Shown here in pieces: positions 20,273-28,999 of a stretch of 64,000 nucleotides of DNA. The position numbers were made by a program, and so were the translations under genes. The notes below the pieces were generated by a model that saw only the letters and a program-made list of their open reading frames with translations, was not told the DNA's origin and made no database searches. Numbering within the stretch: the first letter of the stretch is position 1; the number at the start of each line of letters is the position of its first letter. Source of the DNA: Candidatus Methylomirabilota bacterium (GTDB lineage: Bacteria > Methylomirabilota > Methylomirabilia > Rokubacteriales > CSP1-6). Location of the stretch: contig DASTYT010000057.1 in assembly GCA_035764725.1 (NCBI GenBank), positions 25,572 to 89,571 of the forward strand, in the 5' to 3' direction.

Positions 20273-21228
20273 CACGCGTTCCCGTACTTGATGCGGGGAT
20301 CGAGCCAGGTGTAGAGGAGATCCACGGTGAGGTTGGCGAACACCACCACCACCGCGATCAGCATGACGAGGTTCTGCACGATCGGGTAGTCCCGGAACTG
20401 GATGGCGTCGACGAGATACCGCGCGACCCCGGGCAGGTTGAACACCGTCTCGGTGACGATGAGGCCGCCGATGAGGAACGCGAACTCGATGCCGATCAGG
20501 GTGATGACGGGCAGCGAGGCGTTCTTGAGCGCGTGGCGCCACACCACGAACGTCTGCCGCTGTCCCTTGGCCCACGCGGTGCGGATGTAGTCCTCGCGCA
20601 GCACTTCCAGCATGGTCGAGCGCGTGATCCGCATGATGAGGGCCGAGCTGCGGTACCCCACCGCGAGGCCGGGCAGGAGGAACTGGAAAAGGTTGGCGCC
20701 GAGGTTCTCGAAGGGCGAAACGTACGTCATGGACGGGATCCAGCCGAGGGAACGCACGAGCAGGAGGATTACGATCATGCCCAGCCAGAAGGAGGGCATG
20801 GAGAGCCCGGCGAGGGAGAGCACTCGGAGGACGTAGTCGATGGGCCGCCCGCGGCTCACCGCACTGACCACGCCCGCGGGCACACCGAGGACGATCGAGA
20901 ACACGAGAGCGATGAACGCCAGCTCCAGCGACACCGGCAGGCGCGGCTTGATGACCTCCCACGCGGGGAGATCGTAGCGGTACGACTTGCCGAGATCGCC
21001 GCGCACGAACTCGCCGAGCCAGCGCGTGTACTGGATGGCCACCGGCTTGTCGATGCCGAGCTCCGCCTCGAGCTTCTTCCGGTCCGCCTCGTCCACGTAC
21101 CCGGCGGACTCGTAGATGATGTCGGTGATGTTGCCGGGGGCCAGGCGCATGAGGACGAAGATGAGGATCGACATCCCCAGCAGCGTGACGCCGGCGATGA
21201 CGATCCGCTTCAGCACGTAGACCCGCAT
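20272..21228 (-). CDS. Peptide/nickel-type ABC permease, DppB/OppB family
   Basis: 318 residues, six helices. The family start (RIVIAGVTLLGMSILIFVLMRLAPG), GDLGKSYRY and the EAA loop REDYIRTAWAKGQRQTFVVWRHALKN are present. Heteropairs with the DppC-like protein encoded next. Starts 18 bases after the binding-protein stop. Confidence 0.93.
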   Translation of the reverse strand: MRVYVLKRIVIAGVTLLGMSILIFVLMRLAPGNITDIIYESAGYVDEADRKKLEAELGIDKPVAIQYTRWLGEFVRGDLGKSYRYDLPAWEVIKPRLPVSLELAFIALVFSIVLGVPAGVVSAVSRGRPIDYVLRVLSLAGLSMPSFWLGMIVILLLVRSLGWIPSMTYVSPFENLGANLFQFLLPGLAVGYRSSALIMRITRSTMLEVLREDYIRTAWAKGQRQTFVVWRHALKNASLPVITLIGIEFAFLIGGLIVTETVFNLPGVARYLVDAIQFRDYPIVQNLVMLIAVVVVFANLTVDLLYTWLDPRIKYGNA

Positions 21229-21246
21229 GAGCTGTTCCGCCCCGCC

Positions 21247-22851
21247 CTACTTGTCGAGCCAGACGTCCTGGCGACGGCTCACGTTGTAGATCGAGTTCTC
21301 GTGGGTCACCCAGCCCTTGACGTGCGGCCACAGCACCCAGTGCTGTTTGCCCCAGCCCAGGATGGGCCGGGCGCCGTCGGCCTGGAGCCGACGGTCGATC
21401 TCGTTCACGAGAACCAGGCGCTTCTTCGGGTCCGTGGTCTGGGACTGCTCCACCATGAGCCGGTCGATCTCCTCCGAGCAGTATCCGGAGAAGTTGCGCT
21501 GCGAGCCGCAGCGGTAGTTCTCGAAGAGCTGGGCGTCGGGATCGTCGATACCGATCCCGGTGAGGTTCAGGGCCACGGAGTACTCGAGCCGCGTCATCTT
21601 GGGATGCCACACGCCGGTCTCGATCTGCTCGAGGGTGGCCTCGATGCCGACCTGCGCGAGCTGGTCCACCATCCAGCTCGCGGTATCCACGTAGATGGCG
21701 AGGGCGCGGGTGGCCAGGGTGAACTTGAGGGGATTGGACGGACCGTACCCGGCTTCGGCGAGGAGCTTCTTGGCCTCCGCCTTCTGCTTCGCGGCATCAC
21801 CCATGCCGGGGAGCTTCGCGATCTCGGCAGCGGGAAGGCCCCATACGCCGGCCGGCCGCGGCAGCAGCGCGCCCCCGAACGTCGCCGCGCCCTGGCGCGG
21901 CCCCACCAGGTACGCCTTCCGGTCCAGGGCAAGGTCGATGGCCCGGCGGATGCGCCGATCGTTGAAGGGCGGCTTCTTGTAGTTGATGAGGATGTTGTCG
22001 TTGACGTTGCTGTCGGTCTCCACCACCGTGAGCTTGGGCGCGCCCTTCTTGGCGTCCTCGGCGTTGGTGCGGTTCCAGCCGGTGCCCGCCACGTCGAGCT
22101 GCCCGGACTGGACGGCGGCGATCTGGGTGGAGCGGTCGCGGATCACGATGAACTTGATGCCGTCGAGATACGGCCGGCCCTTCACGAAGTAGTCCGGGTT
22201 CTTCACGTACTCGACCAGCTCGCCCGGCTTGTTCTCCTTGAGCTTGAAGGGCCCGGTGCCGATGCACTTGTTCTTGAACTCGGCGAGGGGCACGTGGGCC
22301 GGGTAGACCGGCGAGTAGCCGGACGCGAGCATGGGCAAGAGCGACGGTTGAGGCTTCTTGAGGCGGAACACCACGGTGTACGGATCGGGCGCCTCGATGT
22401 GCTCGATGTTCTCGTACCAGAGCTTGCGCGGGTTCACCTTCAGCTTGACTTTGGCGTCGGGCGCGCCGCGGACCGCGTCGAAGGTGTACTTCACGTCCGC
22501 CGAGGTGAAGGGCTTCCCGTCGTGAAATTTCACATCCCGTCTCAGGAAGAAGATGAGGTTCCGGTAACCGTCCTGCCAGGACCATCGCTCGGCGAGCTCG
22601 GGGATGATGGTGTCGACGCTCTCCACCTTCTTCGCCGGGTCGTAGTAGACGAGGTTGTTGAAGCAGGGGCCCGCCTGCTGGGTGACGGCGACGGTGGATT
22701 CCTCGTGGGGCGACAAGCTGGGAGCCGCCGACAGCGGGTGGGTCACCAGGACGCCGCCGTACTTCGGAGTCTGCGCCCACCCCGGCGCGACGAGCAGCAG
22801 AACGAGCACCGCGCCGAACGGGAGCGATCTGAGCGAGCGAGGACGGGTCAT
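21247..22851 (-). CDS. ABC substrate-binding protein, peptide type (SBP_bac_5)
   Basis: 534 residues. Sec signal peptide (RSLRSLPFGAVLVLLLVAPGWA, cleavage near WAQ-TP), then a family 5 binding fold: KYGGVLVT, WSWQDGYRNLIFFLRRDVKFHDG and GTGPFKLKE. ATG 22851 has GGAGG 5 bases upstream; 64 codons open further upstream are not homologous and cover the promoter. Ligands of this family include peptides, nickel, sugars and opines; none can be chosen here. Confidence 0.93.
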   Translation of the reverse strand: MTRPRSLRSLPFGAVLVLLLVAPGWAQTPKYGGVLVTHPLSAAPSLSPHEESTVAVTQQAGPCFNNLVYYDPAKKVESVDTIIPELAERWSWQDGYRNLIFFLRRDVKFHDGKPFTSADVKYTFDAVRGAPDAKVKLKVNPRKLWYENIEHIEAPDPYTVVFRLKKPQPSLLPMLASGYSPVYPAHVPLAEFKNKCIGTGPFKLKENKPGELVEYVKNPDYFVKGRPYLDGIKFIVIRDRSTQIAAVQSGQLDVAGTGWNRTNAEDAKKGAPKLTVVETDSNVNDNILINYKKPPFNDRRIRRAIDLALDRKAYLVGPRQGAATFGGALLPRPAGVWGLPAAEIAKLPGMGDAAKQKAEAKKLLAEAGYGPSNPLKFTLATRALAIYVDTASWMVDQLAQVGIEATLEQIETGVWHPKMTRLEYSVALNLTGIGIDDPDAQLFENYRCGSQRNFSGYCSEEIDRLMVEQSQTTDPKKRLVLVNEIDRRLQADGARPILGWGKQHWVLWPHVKGWVTHENSIYNVSRRQDVWLDK

Positions 22852-22905
22852 GGCGACCTCCGCGCGGACGCTGAGAGTGGGAACGCTCGACCGTGTGTGC
22901 GCGGG

Positions 22906-22934
22906 AGTATAGCCCACGGTGTCAAGGGGGGCAA
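22906..22934 (-). promoter_or_regulatory. Sigma70 promoter for the peptide-type ABC operon
   Basis: The minus strand reads TTGCCC, 17 bases, TATACT (4/6 and 5/6 matches), about 55 bases ahead of the binding-protein ATG. Confidence 0.5.
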
Positions 22935-22957
22935 TCGCAAGGGCCCGCACTTGGGCA

Positions 22958-22986
22958 TTGACAGCGACCCGAGGTCTCCCTAGAAT
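22958..22986 (+). promoter_or_regulatory. Strong sigma70 promoter for TRAP operon
   Basis: TTGACA, exactly 17 bases, TAGAAT: perfect -35 and 5/6 -10. The predicted start near 22993 falls inside the tandem 18-base repeat at 22983-23018, so a repressor bound there would block initiation. Confidence 0.75.
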
Positions 22987-23018
22987 CGCGCCACTTTTCG
23001 GAATCGCGTCGCTTTTCG
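22983..23018. repeat. Tandem 18-base repeat at the TRAP transcription start
   Basis: Two adjoining copies of GAATCGCGYCRCTTTTCG (22983-23000 and 23001-23018) with two mismatches. The first overlaps the -10 element. Position and periodicity suggest an operator for a local regulator. Confidence 0.55.
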
Positions 23019-23058
23019 CTCGTCCGCTCCCAAACCGGCCCACAACGGAGGGATCGAC

Positions 23059-24189
23059 ATGCGAACCATTTCCACCCGCCTCGCCCTCACCCTGCTGGTC
23101 CTCGTCGGCGTCCTTGCGTTCGTCGCCGGCTGGTACAGCACACCGGCGCCGGCCACCGCGCAGGCCCCGATCCGGTGGAAGATGCAGACCGCCTGGCCGC
23201 TGGGCGTCTTCCCCGACGACGCCGCCAAGCTACTGGTGGCCACGATCGAGAAGACCTCCGGCGGACGCCTCAAGATCGAGGTCTCGCCCGCGGGCGCGGT
23301 GGTGCCGCCCTTCGAGATCCAGGACGCGGTGAGCCGTGGCGTGCTGGACGCCGGGCACACCACGCCGGGCTACATCATCGGCAAGCTGGCCGCCTTCATT
23401 CCGCTCACCCACGGTCCTCTGTTTGGGATGGACTTCATCGACTACTACGGCTGGTACTGGGAGGGCGGCGGGCACGAGCTCCTCCAGGAGGCATACCAGC
23501 AGCGCCTCAAGATGAACGTGGTGAGCTTCCAGGTCCATCCCGAAGGGCCCCAGGCGATGGGCTGGTTCAAGAAGGAGATCCGTACCTTCAACGACATCAA
23601 GGGGCAGCGCTACCGCATCTTCGGCATCGGCGCGGAGACCTACAGCAAGCTCGGCATCGCCACCGTGACGCTGCCCGGCGGTGAGATCGTGCCCGCGCTC
23701 GAGCGGGGCGCGATCGACGGCGCGGAGTGGGTGAACTGCTCCGACGACAAGATCCTCGGCATCGACAAGATCGCCAAGTACCACTACGCCCCGGGCATGC
23801 ACGAGCCCGTGACGGTGGGCGAGTTCATCATCAACAAGGCGAAGTGGGACGCGCTCCCGGCCGACCTGAAGGAGATCGTCAAGGTGTCGGTGCAGGCCTC
23901 CTACTGGAACCACTTCGTCCGCTTCCAGGAAAAGACCGCGAAAGCGTGCGTGGACATGCTCGCGGCCGGGGTCAAGATCATCAAGACGTCGGACGAGCTG
24001 AACCGGAGCTTCCTCAAGGCGTACGACGAGATCCAGAACAGTAACGCGAACAAGGACGACTTCTATAAGAAGGTCACCGACTCGCAGAAGAAGTACTCCA
24101 GCCTCGTCGTCCCCTATCGCCTGTCGTACTGGCCCAACTACAACTTCATCGCGGAGCACTACTACAAGGACAAGATCTGGCTGAAGTAG
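23059..24189 (+). CDS. dctP: TRAP transporter substrate-binding protein DctP, first copy
   Basis: 376 residues. N-terminal signal/anchor (LALTLLVLVGVLAFVAGWY), then a DctP fold: WKMQTAWPLG, the conserved DIKGQRYRIFGIG, and LPGGEIVPALERGAIDGAEWVNC with the arginine region that pairs with carboxylates in TRAP binding proteins. Sequence style resembles the keto-acid (TakP) and related subgroup. ATG 23059 follows ACGGAGGGATCGAC. A strong hairpin separates it from the permease genes, which would keep binding protein in excess. Confidence 0.95.
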   Translation: MRTISTRLALTLLVLVGVLAFVAGWYSTPAPATAQAPIRWKMQTAWPLGVFPDDAAKLLVATIEKTSGGRLKIEVSPAGAVVPPFEIQDAVSRGVLDAGHTTPGYIIGKLAAFIPLTHGPLFGMDFIDYYGWYWEGGGHELLQEAYQQRLKMNVVSFQVHPEGPQAMGWFKKEIRTFNDIKGQRYRIFGIGAETYSKLGIATVTLPGGEIVPALERGAIDGAEWVNCSDDKILGIDKIAKYHYAPGMHEPVTVGEFIINKAKWDALPADLKEIVKVSVQASYWNHFVRFQEKTAKACVDMLAAGVKIIKTSDELNRSFLKAYDEIQNSNANKDDFYKKVTDSQKKYSSLVVPYRLSYWPNYNFIAEHYYKDKIWLK

Positions 24190-24217
24190 CCCGACCGTAA
24201 GGCGGATTCCCCCGGAT

Positions 24218-24242
24218 GGCGGGACGGGGTCACCGTCCCGCC
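24218..24242 (+). terminator. Hairpin between binding protein and permease genes
   Basis: Perfect 10-base stem GGCGGGACGG, 5-base loop, CCGTCCCGCC, 29 bases after the dctP stop. No T-run. Probably a partial terminator or mRNA stabiliser giving more binding protein than permease. Confidence 0.6.
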
Positions 24243-24336
24243 GTCCAGGGATCCGTCGGGCCACTCTGCCGATCCCCGGGACCCCCACTTCCTTGAGTTC
24301 GGCACTCAGACTCCACGAACAGAACGGAGGGTCCTC

Positions 24337-24921
24337 GTGGCGATTGCCGAAGCGCAAGCACACGACCACCGTGAAGTCTCGGCGGGCTTTCGGAACGCCG
24401 TGGCCGTCATCGACCGCTTCGCCGACTACGTCGGCCGCGCCGTCGCCTGGCTCATCATCCCCATGACGGTGGCCGTCACCTGGGAGGTGGTGTCGCGCCA
24501 TTTCTTCCGGGCGCCCACCATCTGGGCCTTCGACACCGTGTACATGCTCTACGGCACGCACTTCATGCTCGGGACCGGGTACACCCTCATGCGGATCGGG
24601 CACGTGCGCACCGACATGCTCTACTCGCGCTGGTCGATCCGGAAGCAGAGCCGGATCGACGCCATCGGGTACTTCTTCTTCTTCTTTCCGGCGATGCTCG
24701 CCCTCTTCTACTTCGGCTGGCAGGAAGCCTACCACGCCTTCCAGATCGGAGAGACGTCGGACGCGAGCCCCTGGCGCCCTATCGTGTGGCCCTTCAAGTT
24801 CGTCATCCCGGCCACCGCGCTGTTGCTCCTGATCCAGGGCGTCGCCGAGCTCCTCAAGGACATCTACGCCATCCGGACCGGCCGCGAGTGGGTGCATCGC
24901 GAGCAGATCGAAATCGGATGA
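24337..24921 (+). CDS. dctQ: TRAP transporter small permease DctQ
   Basis: 194 residues, four membrane helices (about 30-55, 65-85, 105-128, 150-172) with the family segment VTWEVVSRHFFRAPTIW. GTG start at 24337 has CGGAGGG upstream. Stop and next start overlap as ATGA, coupling it to DctM. Confidence 0.93.
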   Translation: MAIAEAQAHDHREVSAGFRNAVAVIDRFADYVGRAVAWLIIPMTVAVTWEVVSRHFFRAPTIWAFDTVYMLYGTHFMLGTGYTLMRIGHVRTDMLYSRWSIRKQSRIDAIGYFFFFFPAMLALFYFGWQEAYHAFQIGETSDASPWRPIVWPFKFVIPATALLLLIQGVAELLKDIYAIRTGREWVHREQIEIG

Positions 24922-26237
24922 GCCCCGAGCTCCTCGGCGGCATCATGCTCCTGGTCATGCTGGGGGCCATCTTCATCGGCTTCCCCATCGCGTTCACGCT
25001 GCTGCTGCTCGCGCTGATCTTCGGCTGGATCGGGCTCGGCGATCGCGCCTTCTACATCATGGTGTTCCAGACCATCGGCATCATGAAGGAGGAGGTGCTC
25101 GCCGCCGTCCCGTTATTCATCTTCATGGGCTATCTGATGGAGCAGGGCGGGCTCATGGACCGTCTGTTCAAGGGCTTCCAGCTCATGATGGGCCCGGTGC
25201 CCGGCTCTCTCTACGTGGGCGTGCTGATCACCGCGACCATCTTCGGCATCGCCGCCGGCACCGTGGGCGCCACCGTCGTGCTCATGGGCATCATGGCGGT
25301 GCCCATCATGACGAAGTCCGGCTACGACATTCGGATGTCCGCCGGGGCCATCACTGCGGGCGGCACCCTCGGCATCCTCGTCCCGCCCAGCGTCATGCTC
25401 GTGGTCATGGGCCCGGTCATGGGGGTCTCCGTCGCGGAGCTCTACGCCTCGTGCTTCGGGCCCGGCTTCCTCCTCGCCGGCATCTTCATCGTCTATTGCG
25501 TCATCCGCAGCCTCATCAACCCGAGGCTCGGGCCTCCCCTGCCCCGGGAGGAGCGGACGGGGAGCCTCAAGGAGATCGTCATCGAGCTGACGATGGGGAT
25601 GCTGCCGCACGCCATCCTCATCATCGCCACCCTGGGCACCATCATCTGGGGCTGGGCGACGCCCACCGAGGCGGCGGCCATGGGCGTGGTGGGCGCGGCC
25701 TTCCTCGCCGTCGTGTATCGCGAATTCACGTGGCGGCGGCTCAAGGACGCCGTCTACAACACGATCCTCCAATCCAGCACCGTCATCTTCCTCGCCGTCT
25801 GCGGCAACGTGTTCGGTGCGGTGTTCTCGCGGCTCGGGACGGCGAAGGTCGCCACCGATGCCCTCCTCTCCTGGGACATCCCGCCGGTGGCCATGCTCAC
25901 GCTCATCATGGTGGTCATCTTCCTGCTGGGCTGGCCGTTCGAGTGGCCGGCCATCGTCCTGGTCTTCGTCCCCCTCATGCAGCCGGTCATCGCCTCGATG
26001 AAGATCGACATGCTGTGGTTCGCCACCCTCATCGCGGTGAATCTCCAGACCGCGTTCCTCTCGCCGCCGGTGGCGATGTCCGCGTACTACCTCAAGGGCG
26101 TGGCGCCGCAGTGGTCGCTGGGCGACATCTACCACGGCATGGGCCAGTTCATGATCCTGCAGCTCATCGGTCTCGGGCTGTGCATCGTCTTCCCCGAGAT
26201 CTCGCTCTGGTTCCCGCGCTTCCTGTTCGGCAAGTGA
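24918..26237 (+). CDS. dctM: TRAP transporter large permease DctM
   Basis: 439 residues, about 12 helices. Conserved blocks include VPLFIFMGYLMEQGG, GTVGATVVLMGIMAVPIM, SAGAITAGGTLGILVPPSVM and WGWATPTEAAAMG. It is the Na+-coupled transport subunit. ATG at 24918 overlaps the DctQ stop. The final loop NLQTAFLSPPVAMSAYYLKG is also typical. Confidence 0.95.
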   Translation: MSPELLGGIMLLVMLGAIFIGFPIAFTLLLLALIFGWIGLGDRAFYIMVFQTIGIMKEEVLAAVPLFIFMGYLMEQGGLMDRLFKGFQLMMGPVPGSLYVGVLITATIFGIAAGTVGATVVLMGIMAVPIMTKSGYDIRMSAGAITAGGTLGILVPPSVMLVVMGPVMGVSVAELYASCFGPGFLLAGIFIVYCVIRSLINPRLGPPLPREERTGSLKEIVIELTMGMLPHAILIIATLGTIIWGWATPTEAAAMGVVGAAFLAVVYREFTWRRLKDAVYNTILQSSTVIFLAVCGNVFGAVFSRLGTAKVATDALLSWDIPPVAMLTLIMVVIFLLGWPFEWPAIVLVFVPLMQPVIASMKIDMLWFATLIAVNLQTAFLSPPVAMSAYYLKGVAPQWSLGDIYHGMGQFMILQLIGLGLCIVFPEISLWFPRFLFGK

Positions 26238-26274
26238 CATCGGCTCGGTACGTGACACCGAAGGAGGACACGCC

Positions 26275-27402
26275 ATGAGGCATCGGACCATCGTCATCGC
26301 CTGGATCGCGTTCGCCCTCCCCGCCCTCATCCTCGCCGCAGCGGTCTGGCGAGGCCCCGGCGACGCCGCCGCGCAGCAGAAGATCGTCTGGAAGGTGCAG
26401 AGCGCGTGGCCGGCCAACAACCTCCTGCACATCTCCGCCGTCGAGCTGGCGAAAATGGTGGAGGACATGTCGGGCGGCCGGCTCAAGTGGGAGATGACCG
26501 CCGCCGGCACCATCGTCCCCGCCTTCGAGATCCTGGACGCGGTGAACCGCGGCATCATCGATGCCAGCCACGCCTGGCCCGGCTACTGGGCGGGCAAGAA
26601 TTCCGCGGCCGGCCTCTTCGCGCCCGGGCCCGGCGGGCCCTTCGGCATGGACCGCGAGGAGTACCTCGGCTGGCTCTTCGCGGGCGGCGGGCTCGAGCTC
26701 TACAACGAGCTCCTGCAGAAGGAGCTGAAGATGAACGTGGTGGTGCCCGTCTTCACCACCAGTCTGCCGTACTGGGAGCCGCTCGGCTGGTTCAAGCGGC
26801 CGTTCGCGAGCCTCGACGATCTCCGCAAGATGCGGTTCCGCACCTCCGGCCTCGGGATGGAGATGATGAAGACGATGGGCGTGTCGGTGGTGACCCTCGC
26901 CGGCGGCGAGGTCATCCCCGCGCTGGAGCGGGGCGCCATCGAGGGCGCGGAGTGGGCCGTGCCCAGTCACGACATCCTCATGGGCTTCCACAACGTGTCG
27001 AAGAACTACTACATGCCCGACCTGCGCCAGCCCGCCTCTTATCAGGAAGTGCTCATCAACAAGGCCAAGTGGGACGCGCTCCCCAAGGATCTCCAGGCCA
27101 TCGTGAAGTGGGCGGGCATGGCCGAGATCACCCGCATGACCGCGTACAGCGTGGATCAGGACAGCAAGGCCATCGAGGAGCTCGAGAAGAAGCACGGCGT
27201 GAAAGTGCTCAAGACACCCGACGACGTGCTCAAGGCCCAGCTCCCCGCCATCGACAGGGTGTACGAGGCCGAGGCGCAGAAGAACCCGTTCTTCGCCAAG
27301 GTCCTCAAGTCGCAGAAGGACTTCGCCGCCCGCGCGGTGCCGCACGCGCAGAAGATCCGCCCCCCGATCGAGATGGTCGTGGCCCACTACTGGAAGAAGT
27401 AG
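26275..27402 (+). CDS. TRAP transporter substrate-binding protein DctP, second copy
   Basis: 375 residues. Signal peptide (VIAWIAFALPALILAAAVW), then a DctP fold clearly paralogous to the protein at 23059: WKVQSAWPANN, FEILDAVNRGIIDASHAWPGYW, GGEVIPALERGAIEGAEWAVP and INKAKWDALPKDLQAIVK. ATG 26275 follows AAGGAGG. Two paralogues flank one permease pair, so one importer may use two binding proteins of different specificity. Confidence 0.94.
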   Translation: MRHRTIVIAWIAFALPALILAAAVWRGPGDAAAQQKIVWKVQSAWPANNLLHISAVELAKMVEDMSGGRLKWEMTAAGTIVPAFEILDAVNRGIIDASHAWPGYWAGKNSAAGLFAPGPGGPFGMDREEYLGWLFAGGGLELYNELLQKELKMNVVVPVFTTSLPYWEPLGWFKRPFASLDDLRKMRFRTSGLGMEMMKTMGVSVVTLAGGEVIPALERGAIEGAEWAVPSHDILMGFHNVSKNYYMPDLRQPASYQEVLINKAKWDALPKDLQAIVKWAGMAEITRMTAYSVDQDSKAIEELEKKHGVKVLKTPDDVLKAQLPAIDRVYEAEAQKNPFFAKVLKSQKDFAARAVPHAQKIRPPIEMVVAHYWKK

Positions 27403-27539
27403 CGTGTTCCCTCTTGACCGCCCGTCGTCCGAGGGTGCACGCTGCGCCCTGGGCCCGAGCGGCCCGACATCTCCTCGCGCGACCCCCGGACTCCGCGAGG
27501 CGCTGCCCAGGGCACCGCCGACAGGAAGGGGGATCCGTC

Positions 27540-28904
27540 ATGGACGAGCGCCGTCTGAGGAAGCAGGACACCGCGGGCGTCGTGGTCGCGCTCGAGGGCG
27601 CGCACGACGTGGACGTGGCCGCGGCCCTGAACGCGATCCCCCCCGAGGCCGCGGCCCGCGTGCTGGGCGCGCTGCCCTTCGACCTGGCGGTGCGCGCGCT
27701 CAACCAGCCCGTGCTGGACCGCCGGGCGCGCCTGTTCGAGCATCTCCCCATCGACCGCGCGGCCGCCCTGGTCGCCGCGATGTCCGACGATCAACGCGCC
27801 GATCTCTTCCGCGAGCTGCCCGGGCCGGTGCGCGCGCGCCTTCTCCCCGCCATCGACCCCGCCACCAAGGAGTCGCTTCGGGCCATCCTCGGGTATCCGG
27901 CGACCACCGCGGGCGGCATCATGACCACCGAGCACGTGGAGGCGCCCGGCGACTGGACGGCCGGGCGCGCCCTGGCGCAGATCCGCGCGGTCGGGCATCC
28001 CCACCGGCCCGTCTATGCCGTCTACGTGCTGGATCCCCTCGACCGACGGCTCGTGCACGTGGTCACGCTGCGCGAGCTCGTCCTGGCGAATCCCGACCAG
28101 GCCCTGCTGGAGATCGGCGACCGGCGGACGCCGGTGACGGTGGGTCCGTGGACGGACCGCGAGGAGGCCGCGCGCCTCATCGCGCGCTACGACCTCCTCG
28201 CCGTCCCGGTGGTGGACGAGGGCGGGCACATCCTCGGCATCGTCACCGTCGACGACATGATCGACACGATGATCAAGGAGCAGACCGAGGATCTGCACAA
28301 GCTGGGCGGCGTCGAGAACCTGGACGAGCCCTACACGCGCATCAGCTTCGGCGCCATGATCAAGAAGCGGGCGGGCTGGCTCTGCGCGCTGTTCCTCAGC
28401 GAGATGCTCACCGCCACCGCCATGCAGCACTTCGAGGGCGAGCTGAGCCGCGCCATCGTGCTCACCCTCTTCATTCCGCTCGTCATGAGCTCGGGGGGCA
28501 ACTCGGGCTCGCAGGCCACCTCGCTCATCATCCGCGCCCTCGCCCTCAACGAGATCGGCCTGCGCGACTGGTGGCGCATCGTGCTCCGCGAGCTGCCCGC
28601 CGGCTTCACCCTCGGCTCCATCCTCGGCGTGATCGGCATCGCCCGCATCGCCGTCTGGCAGCTGCTGGGCGTGTACGACTACGGGGCGCACTGGCCGCTC
28701 GTCGCCGCCACGGTGGGCCTGGCCCTGGTCGGCGTGGTGATGTTCGGCTCGCTCGCCGGCTCCATGCTGCCGTTCCTGCTCCGTCGCAGCGGCTTCGATC
28801 CCGCGAGCGCGTCGGCGCCGTTCGTGGCCACCCTGGTGGACGTCACCGGGCTCATCATCTACTTCACCGTGGCGTATCTCGTGCTGCGCGGCACCCTGCT
28901 CTAG
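27540..28904 (+). CDS. mgtE: Mg2+ channel/transporter MgtE
   Basis: 454 residues. Order: MgtE_N helical repeat (about 25-125, LPFDLAVRALNQP), two CBS domains (about 130-255, TAGGIMTTEHV and VGIVTVDDMID-like ILGIVTVDDMID), then five membrane helices with the pore signature PLVMSSGGNSGSQATSLIIRAL. Magnesium binding to the N and CBS parts gates the pore in this family. ATG 27540 follows GGAAGGGGG. The 137 bases upstream show no clear promoter. Confidence 0.95.
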   Translation: MDERRLRKQDTAGVVVALEGAHDVDVAAALNAIPPEAAARVLGALPFDLAVRALNQPVLDRRARLFEHLPIDRAAALVAAMSDDQRADLFRELPGPVRARLLPAIDPATKESLRAILGYPATTAGGIMTTEHVEAPGDWTAGRALAQIRAVGHPHRPVYAVYVLDPLDRRLVHVVTLRELVLANPDQALLEIGDRRTPVTVGPWTDREEAARLIARYDLLAVPVVDEGGHILGIVTVDDMIDTMIKEQTEDLHKLGGVENLDEPYTRISFGAMIKKRAGWLCALFLSEMLTATAMQHFEGELSRAIVLTLFIPLVMSSGGNSGSQATSLIIRALALNEIGLRDWWRIVLRELPAGFTLGSILGVIGIARIAVWQLLGVYDYGAHWPLVAATVGLALVGVVMFGSLAGSMLPFLLRRSGFDPASASAPFVATLVDVTGLIIYFTVAYLVLRGTLL

Positions 28905-28920
28905 GGCGTCCTCGAGCCCC

Positions 28921-28949
28921 TTGACGGGGCGGTGGCCGTCCTCGATAGT
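28921..28949 (+). promoter_or_regulatory. Sigma70 promoter for NHL protein, overlapping a small hairpin
   Basis: TTGACG, 17 bases, GATAGT. The -35 element is the loop side of a GCCCC/GGGGC hairpin (28916-28930) that could serve as the mgtE terminator. Confidence 0.5.
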
Positions 28950-28999
28950 CGGACCCGCGCCGCATGCCCATCGAAGGGGCCGGCGCGGGGAGGTCAGCG

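Noticed and set aside
28916-28930. GCCCC/GGGGC hairpin as a strong mgtE terminator
   Set aside because: Only 5 base pairs with no T-run, and it overlaps a better-supported -35 element.
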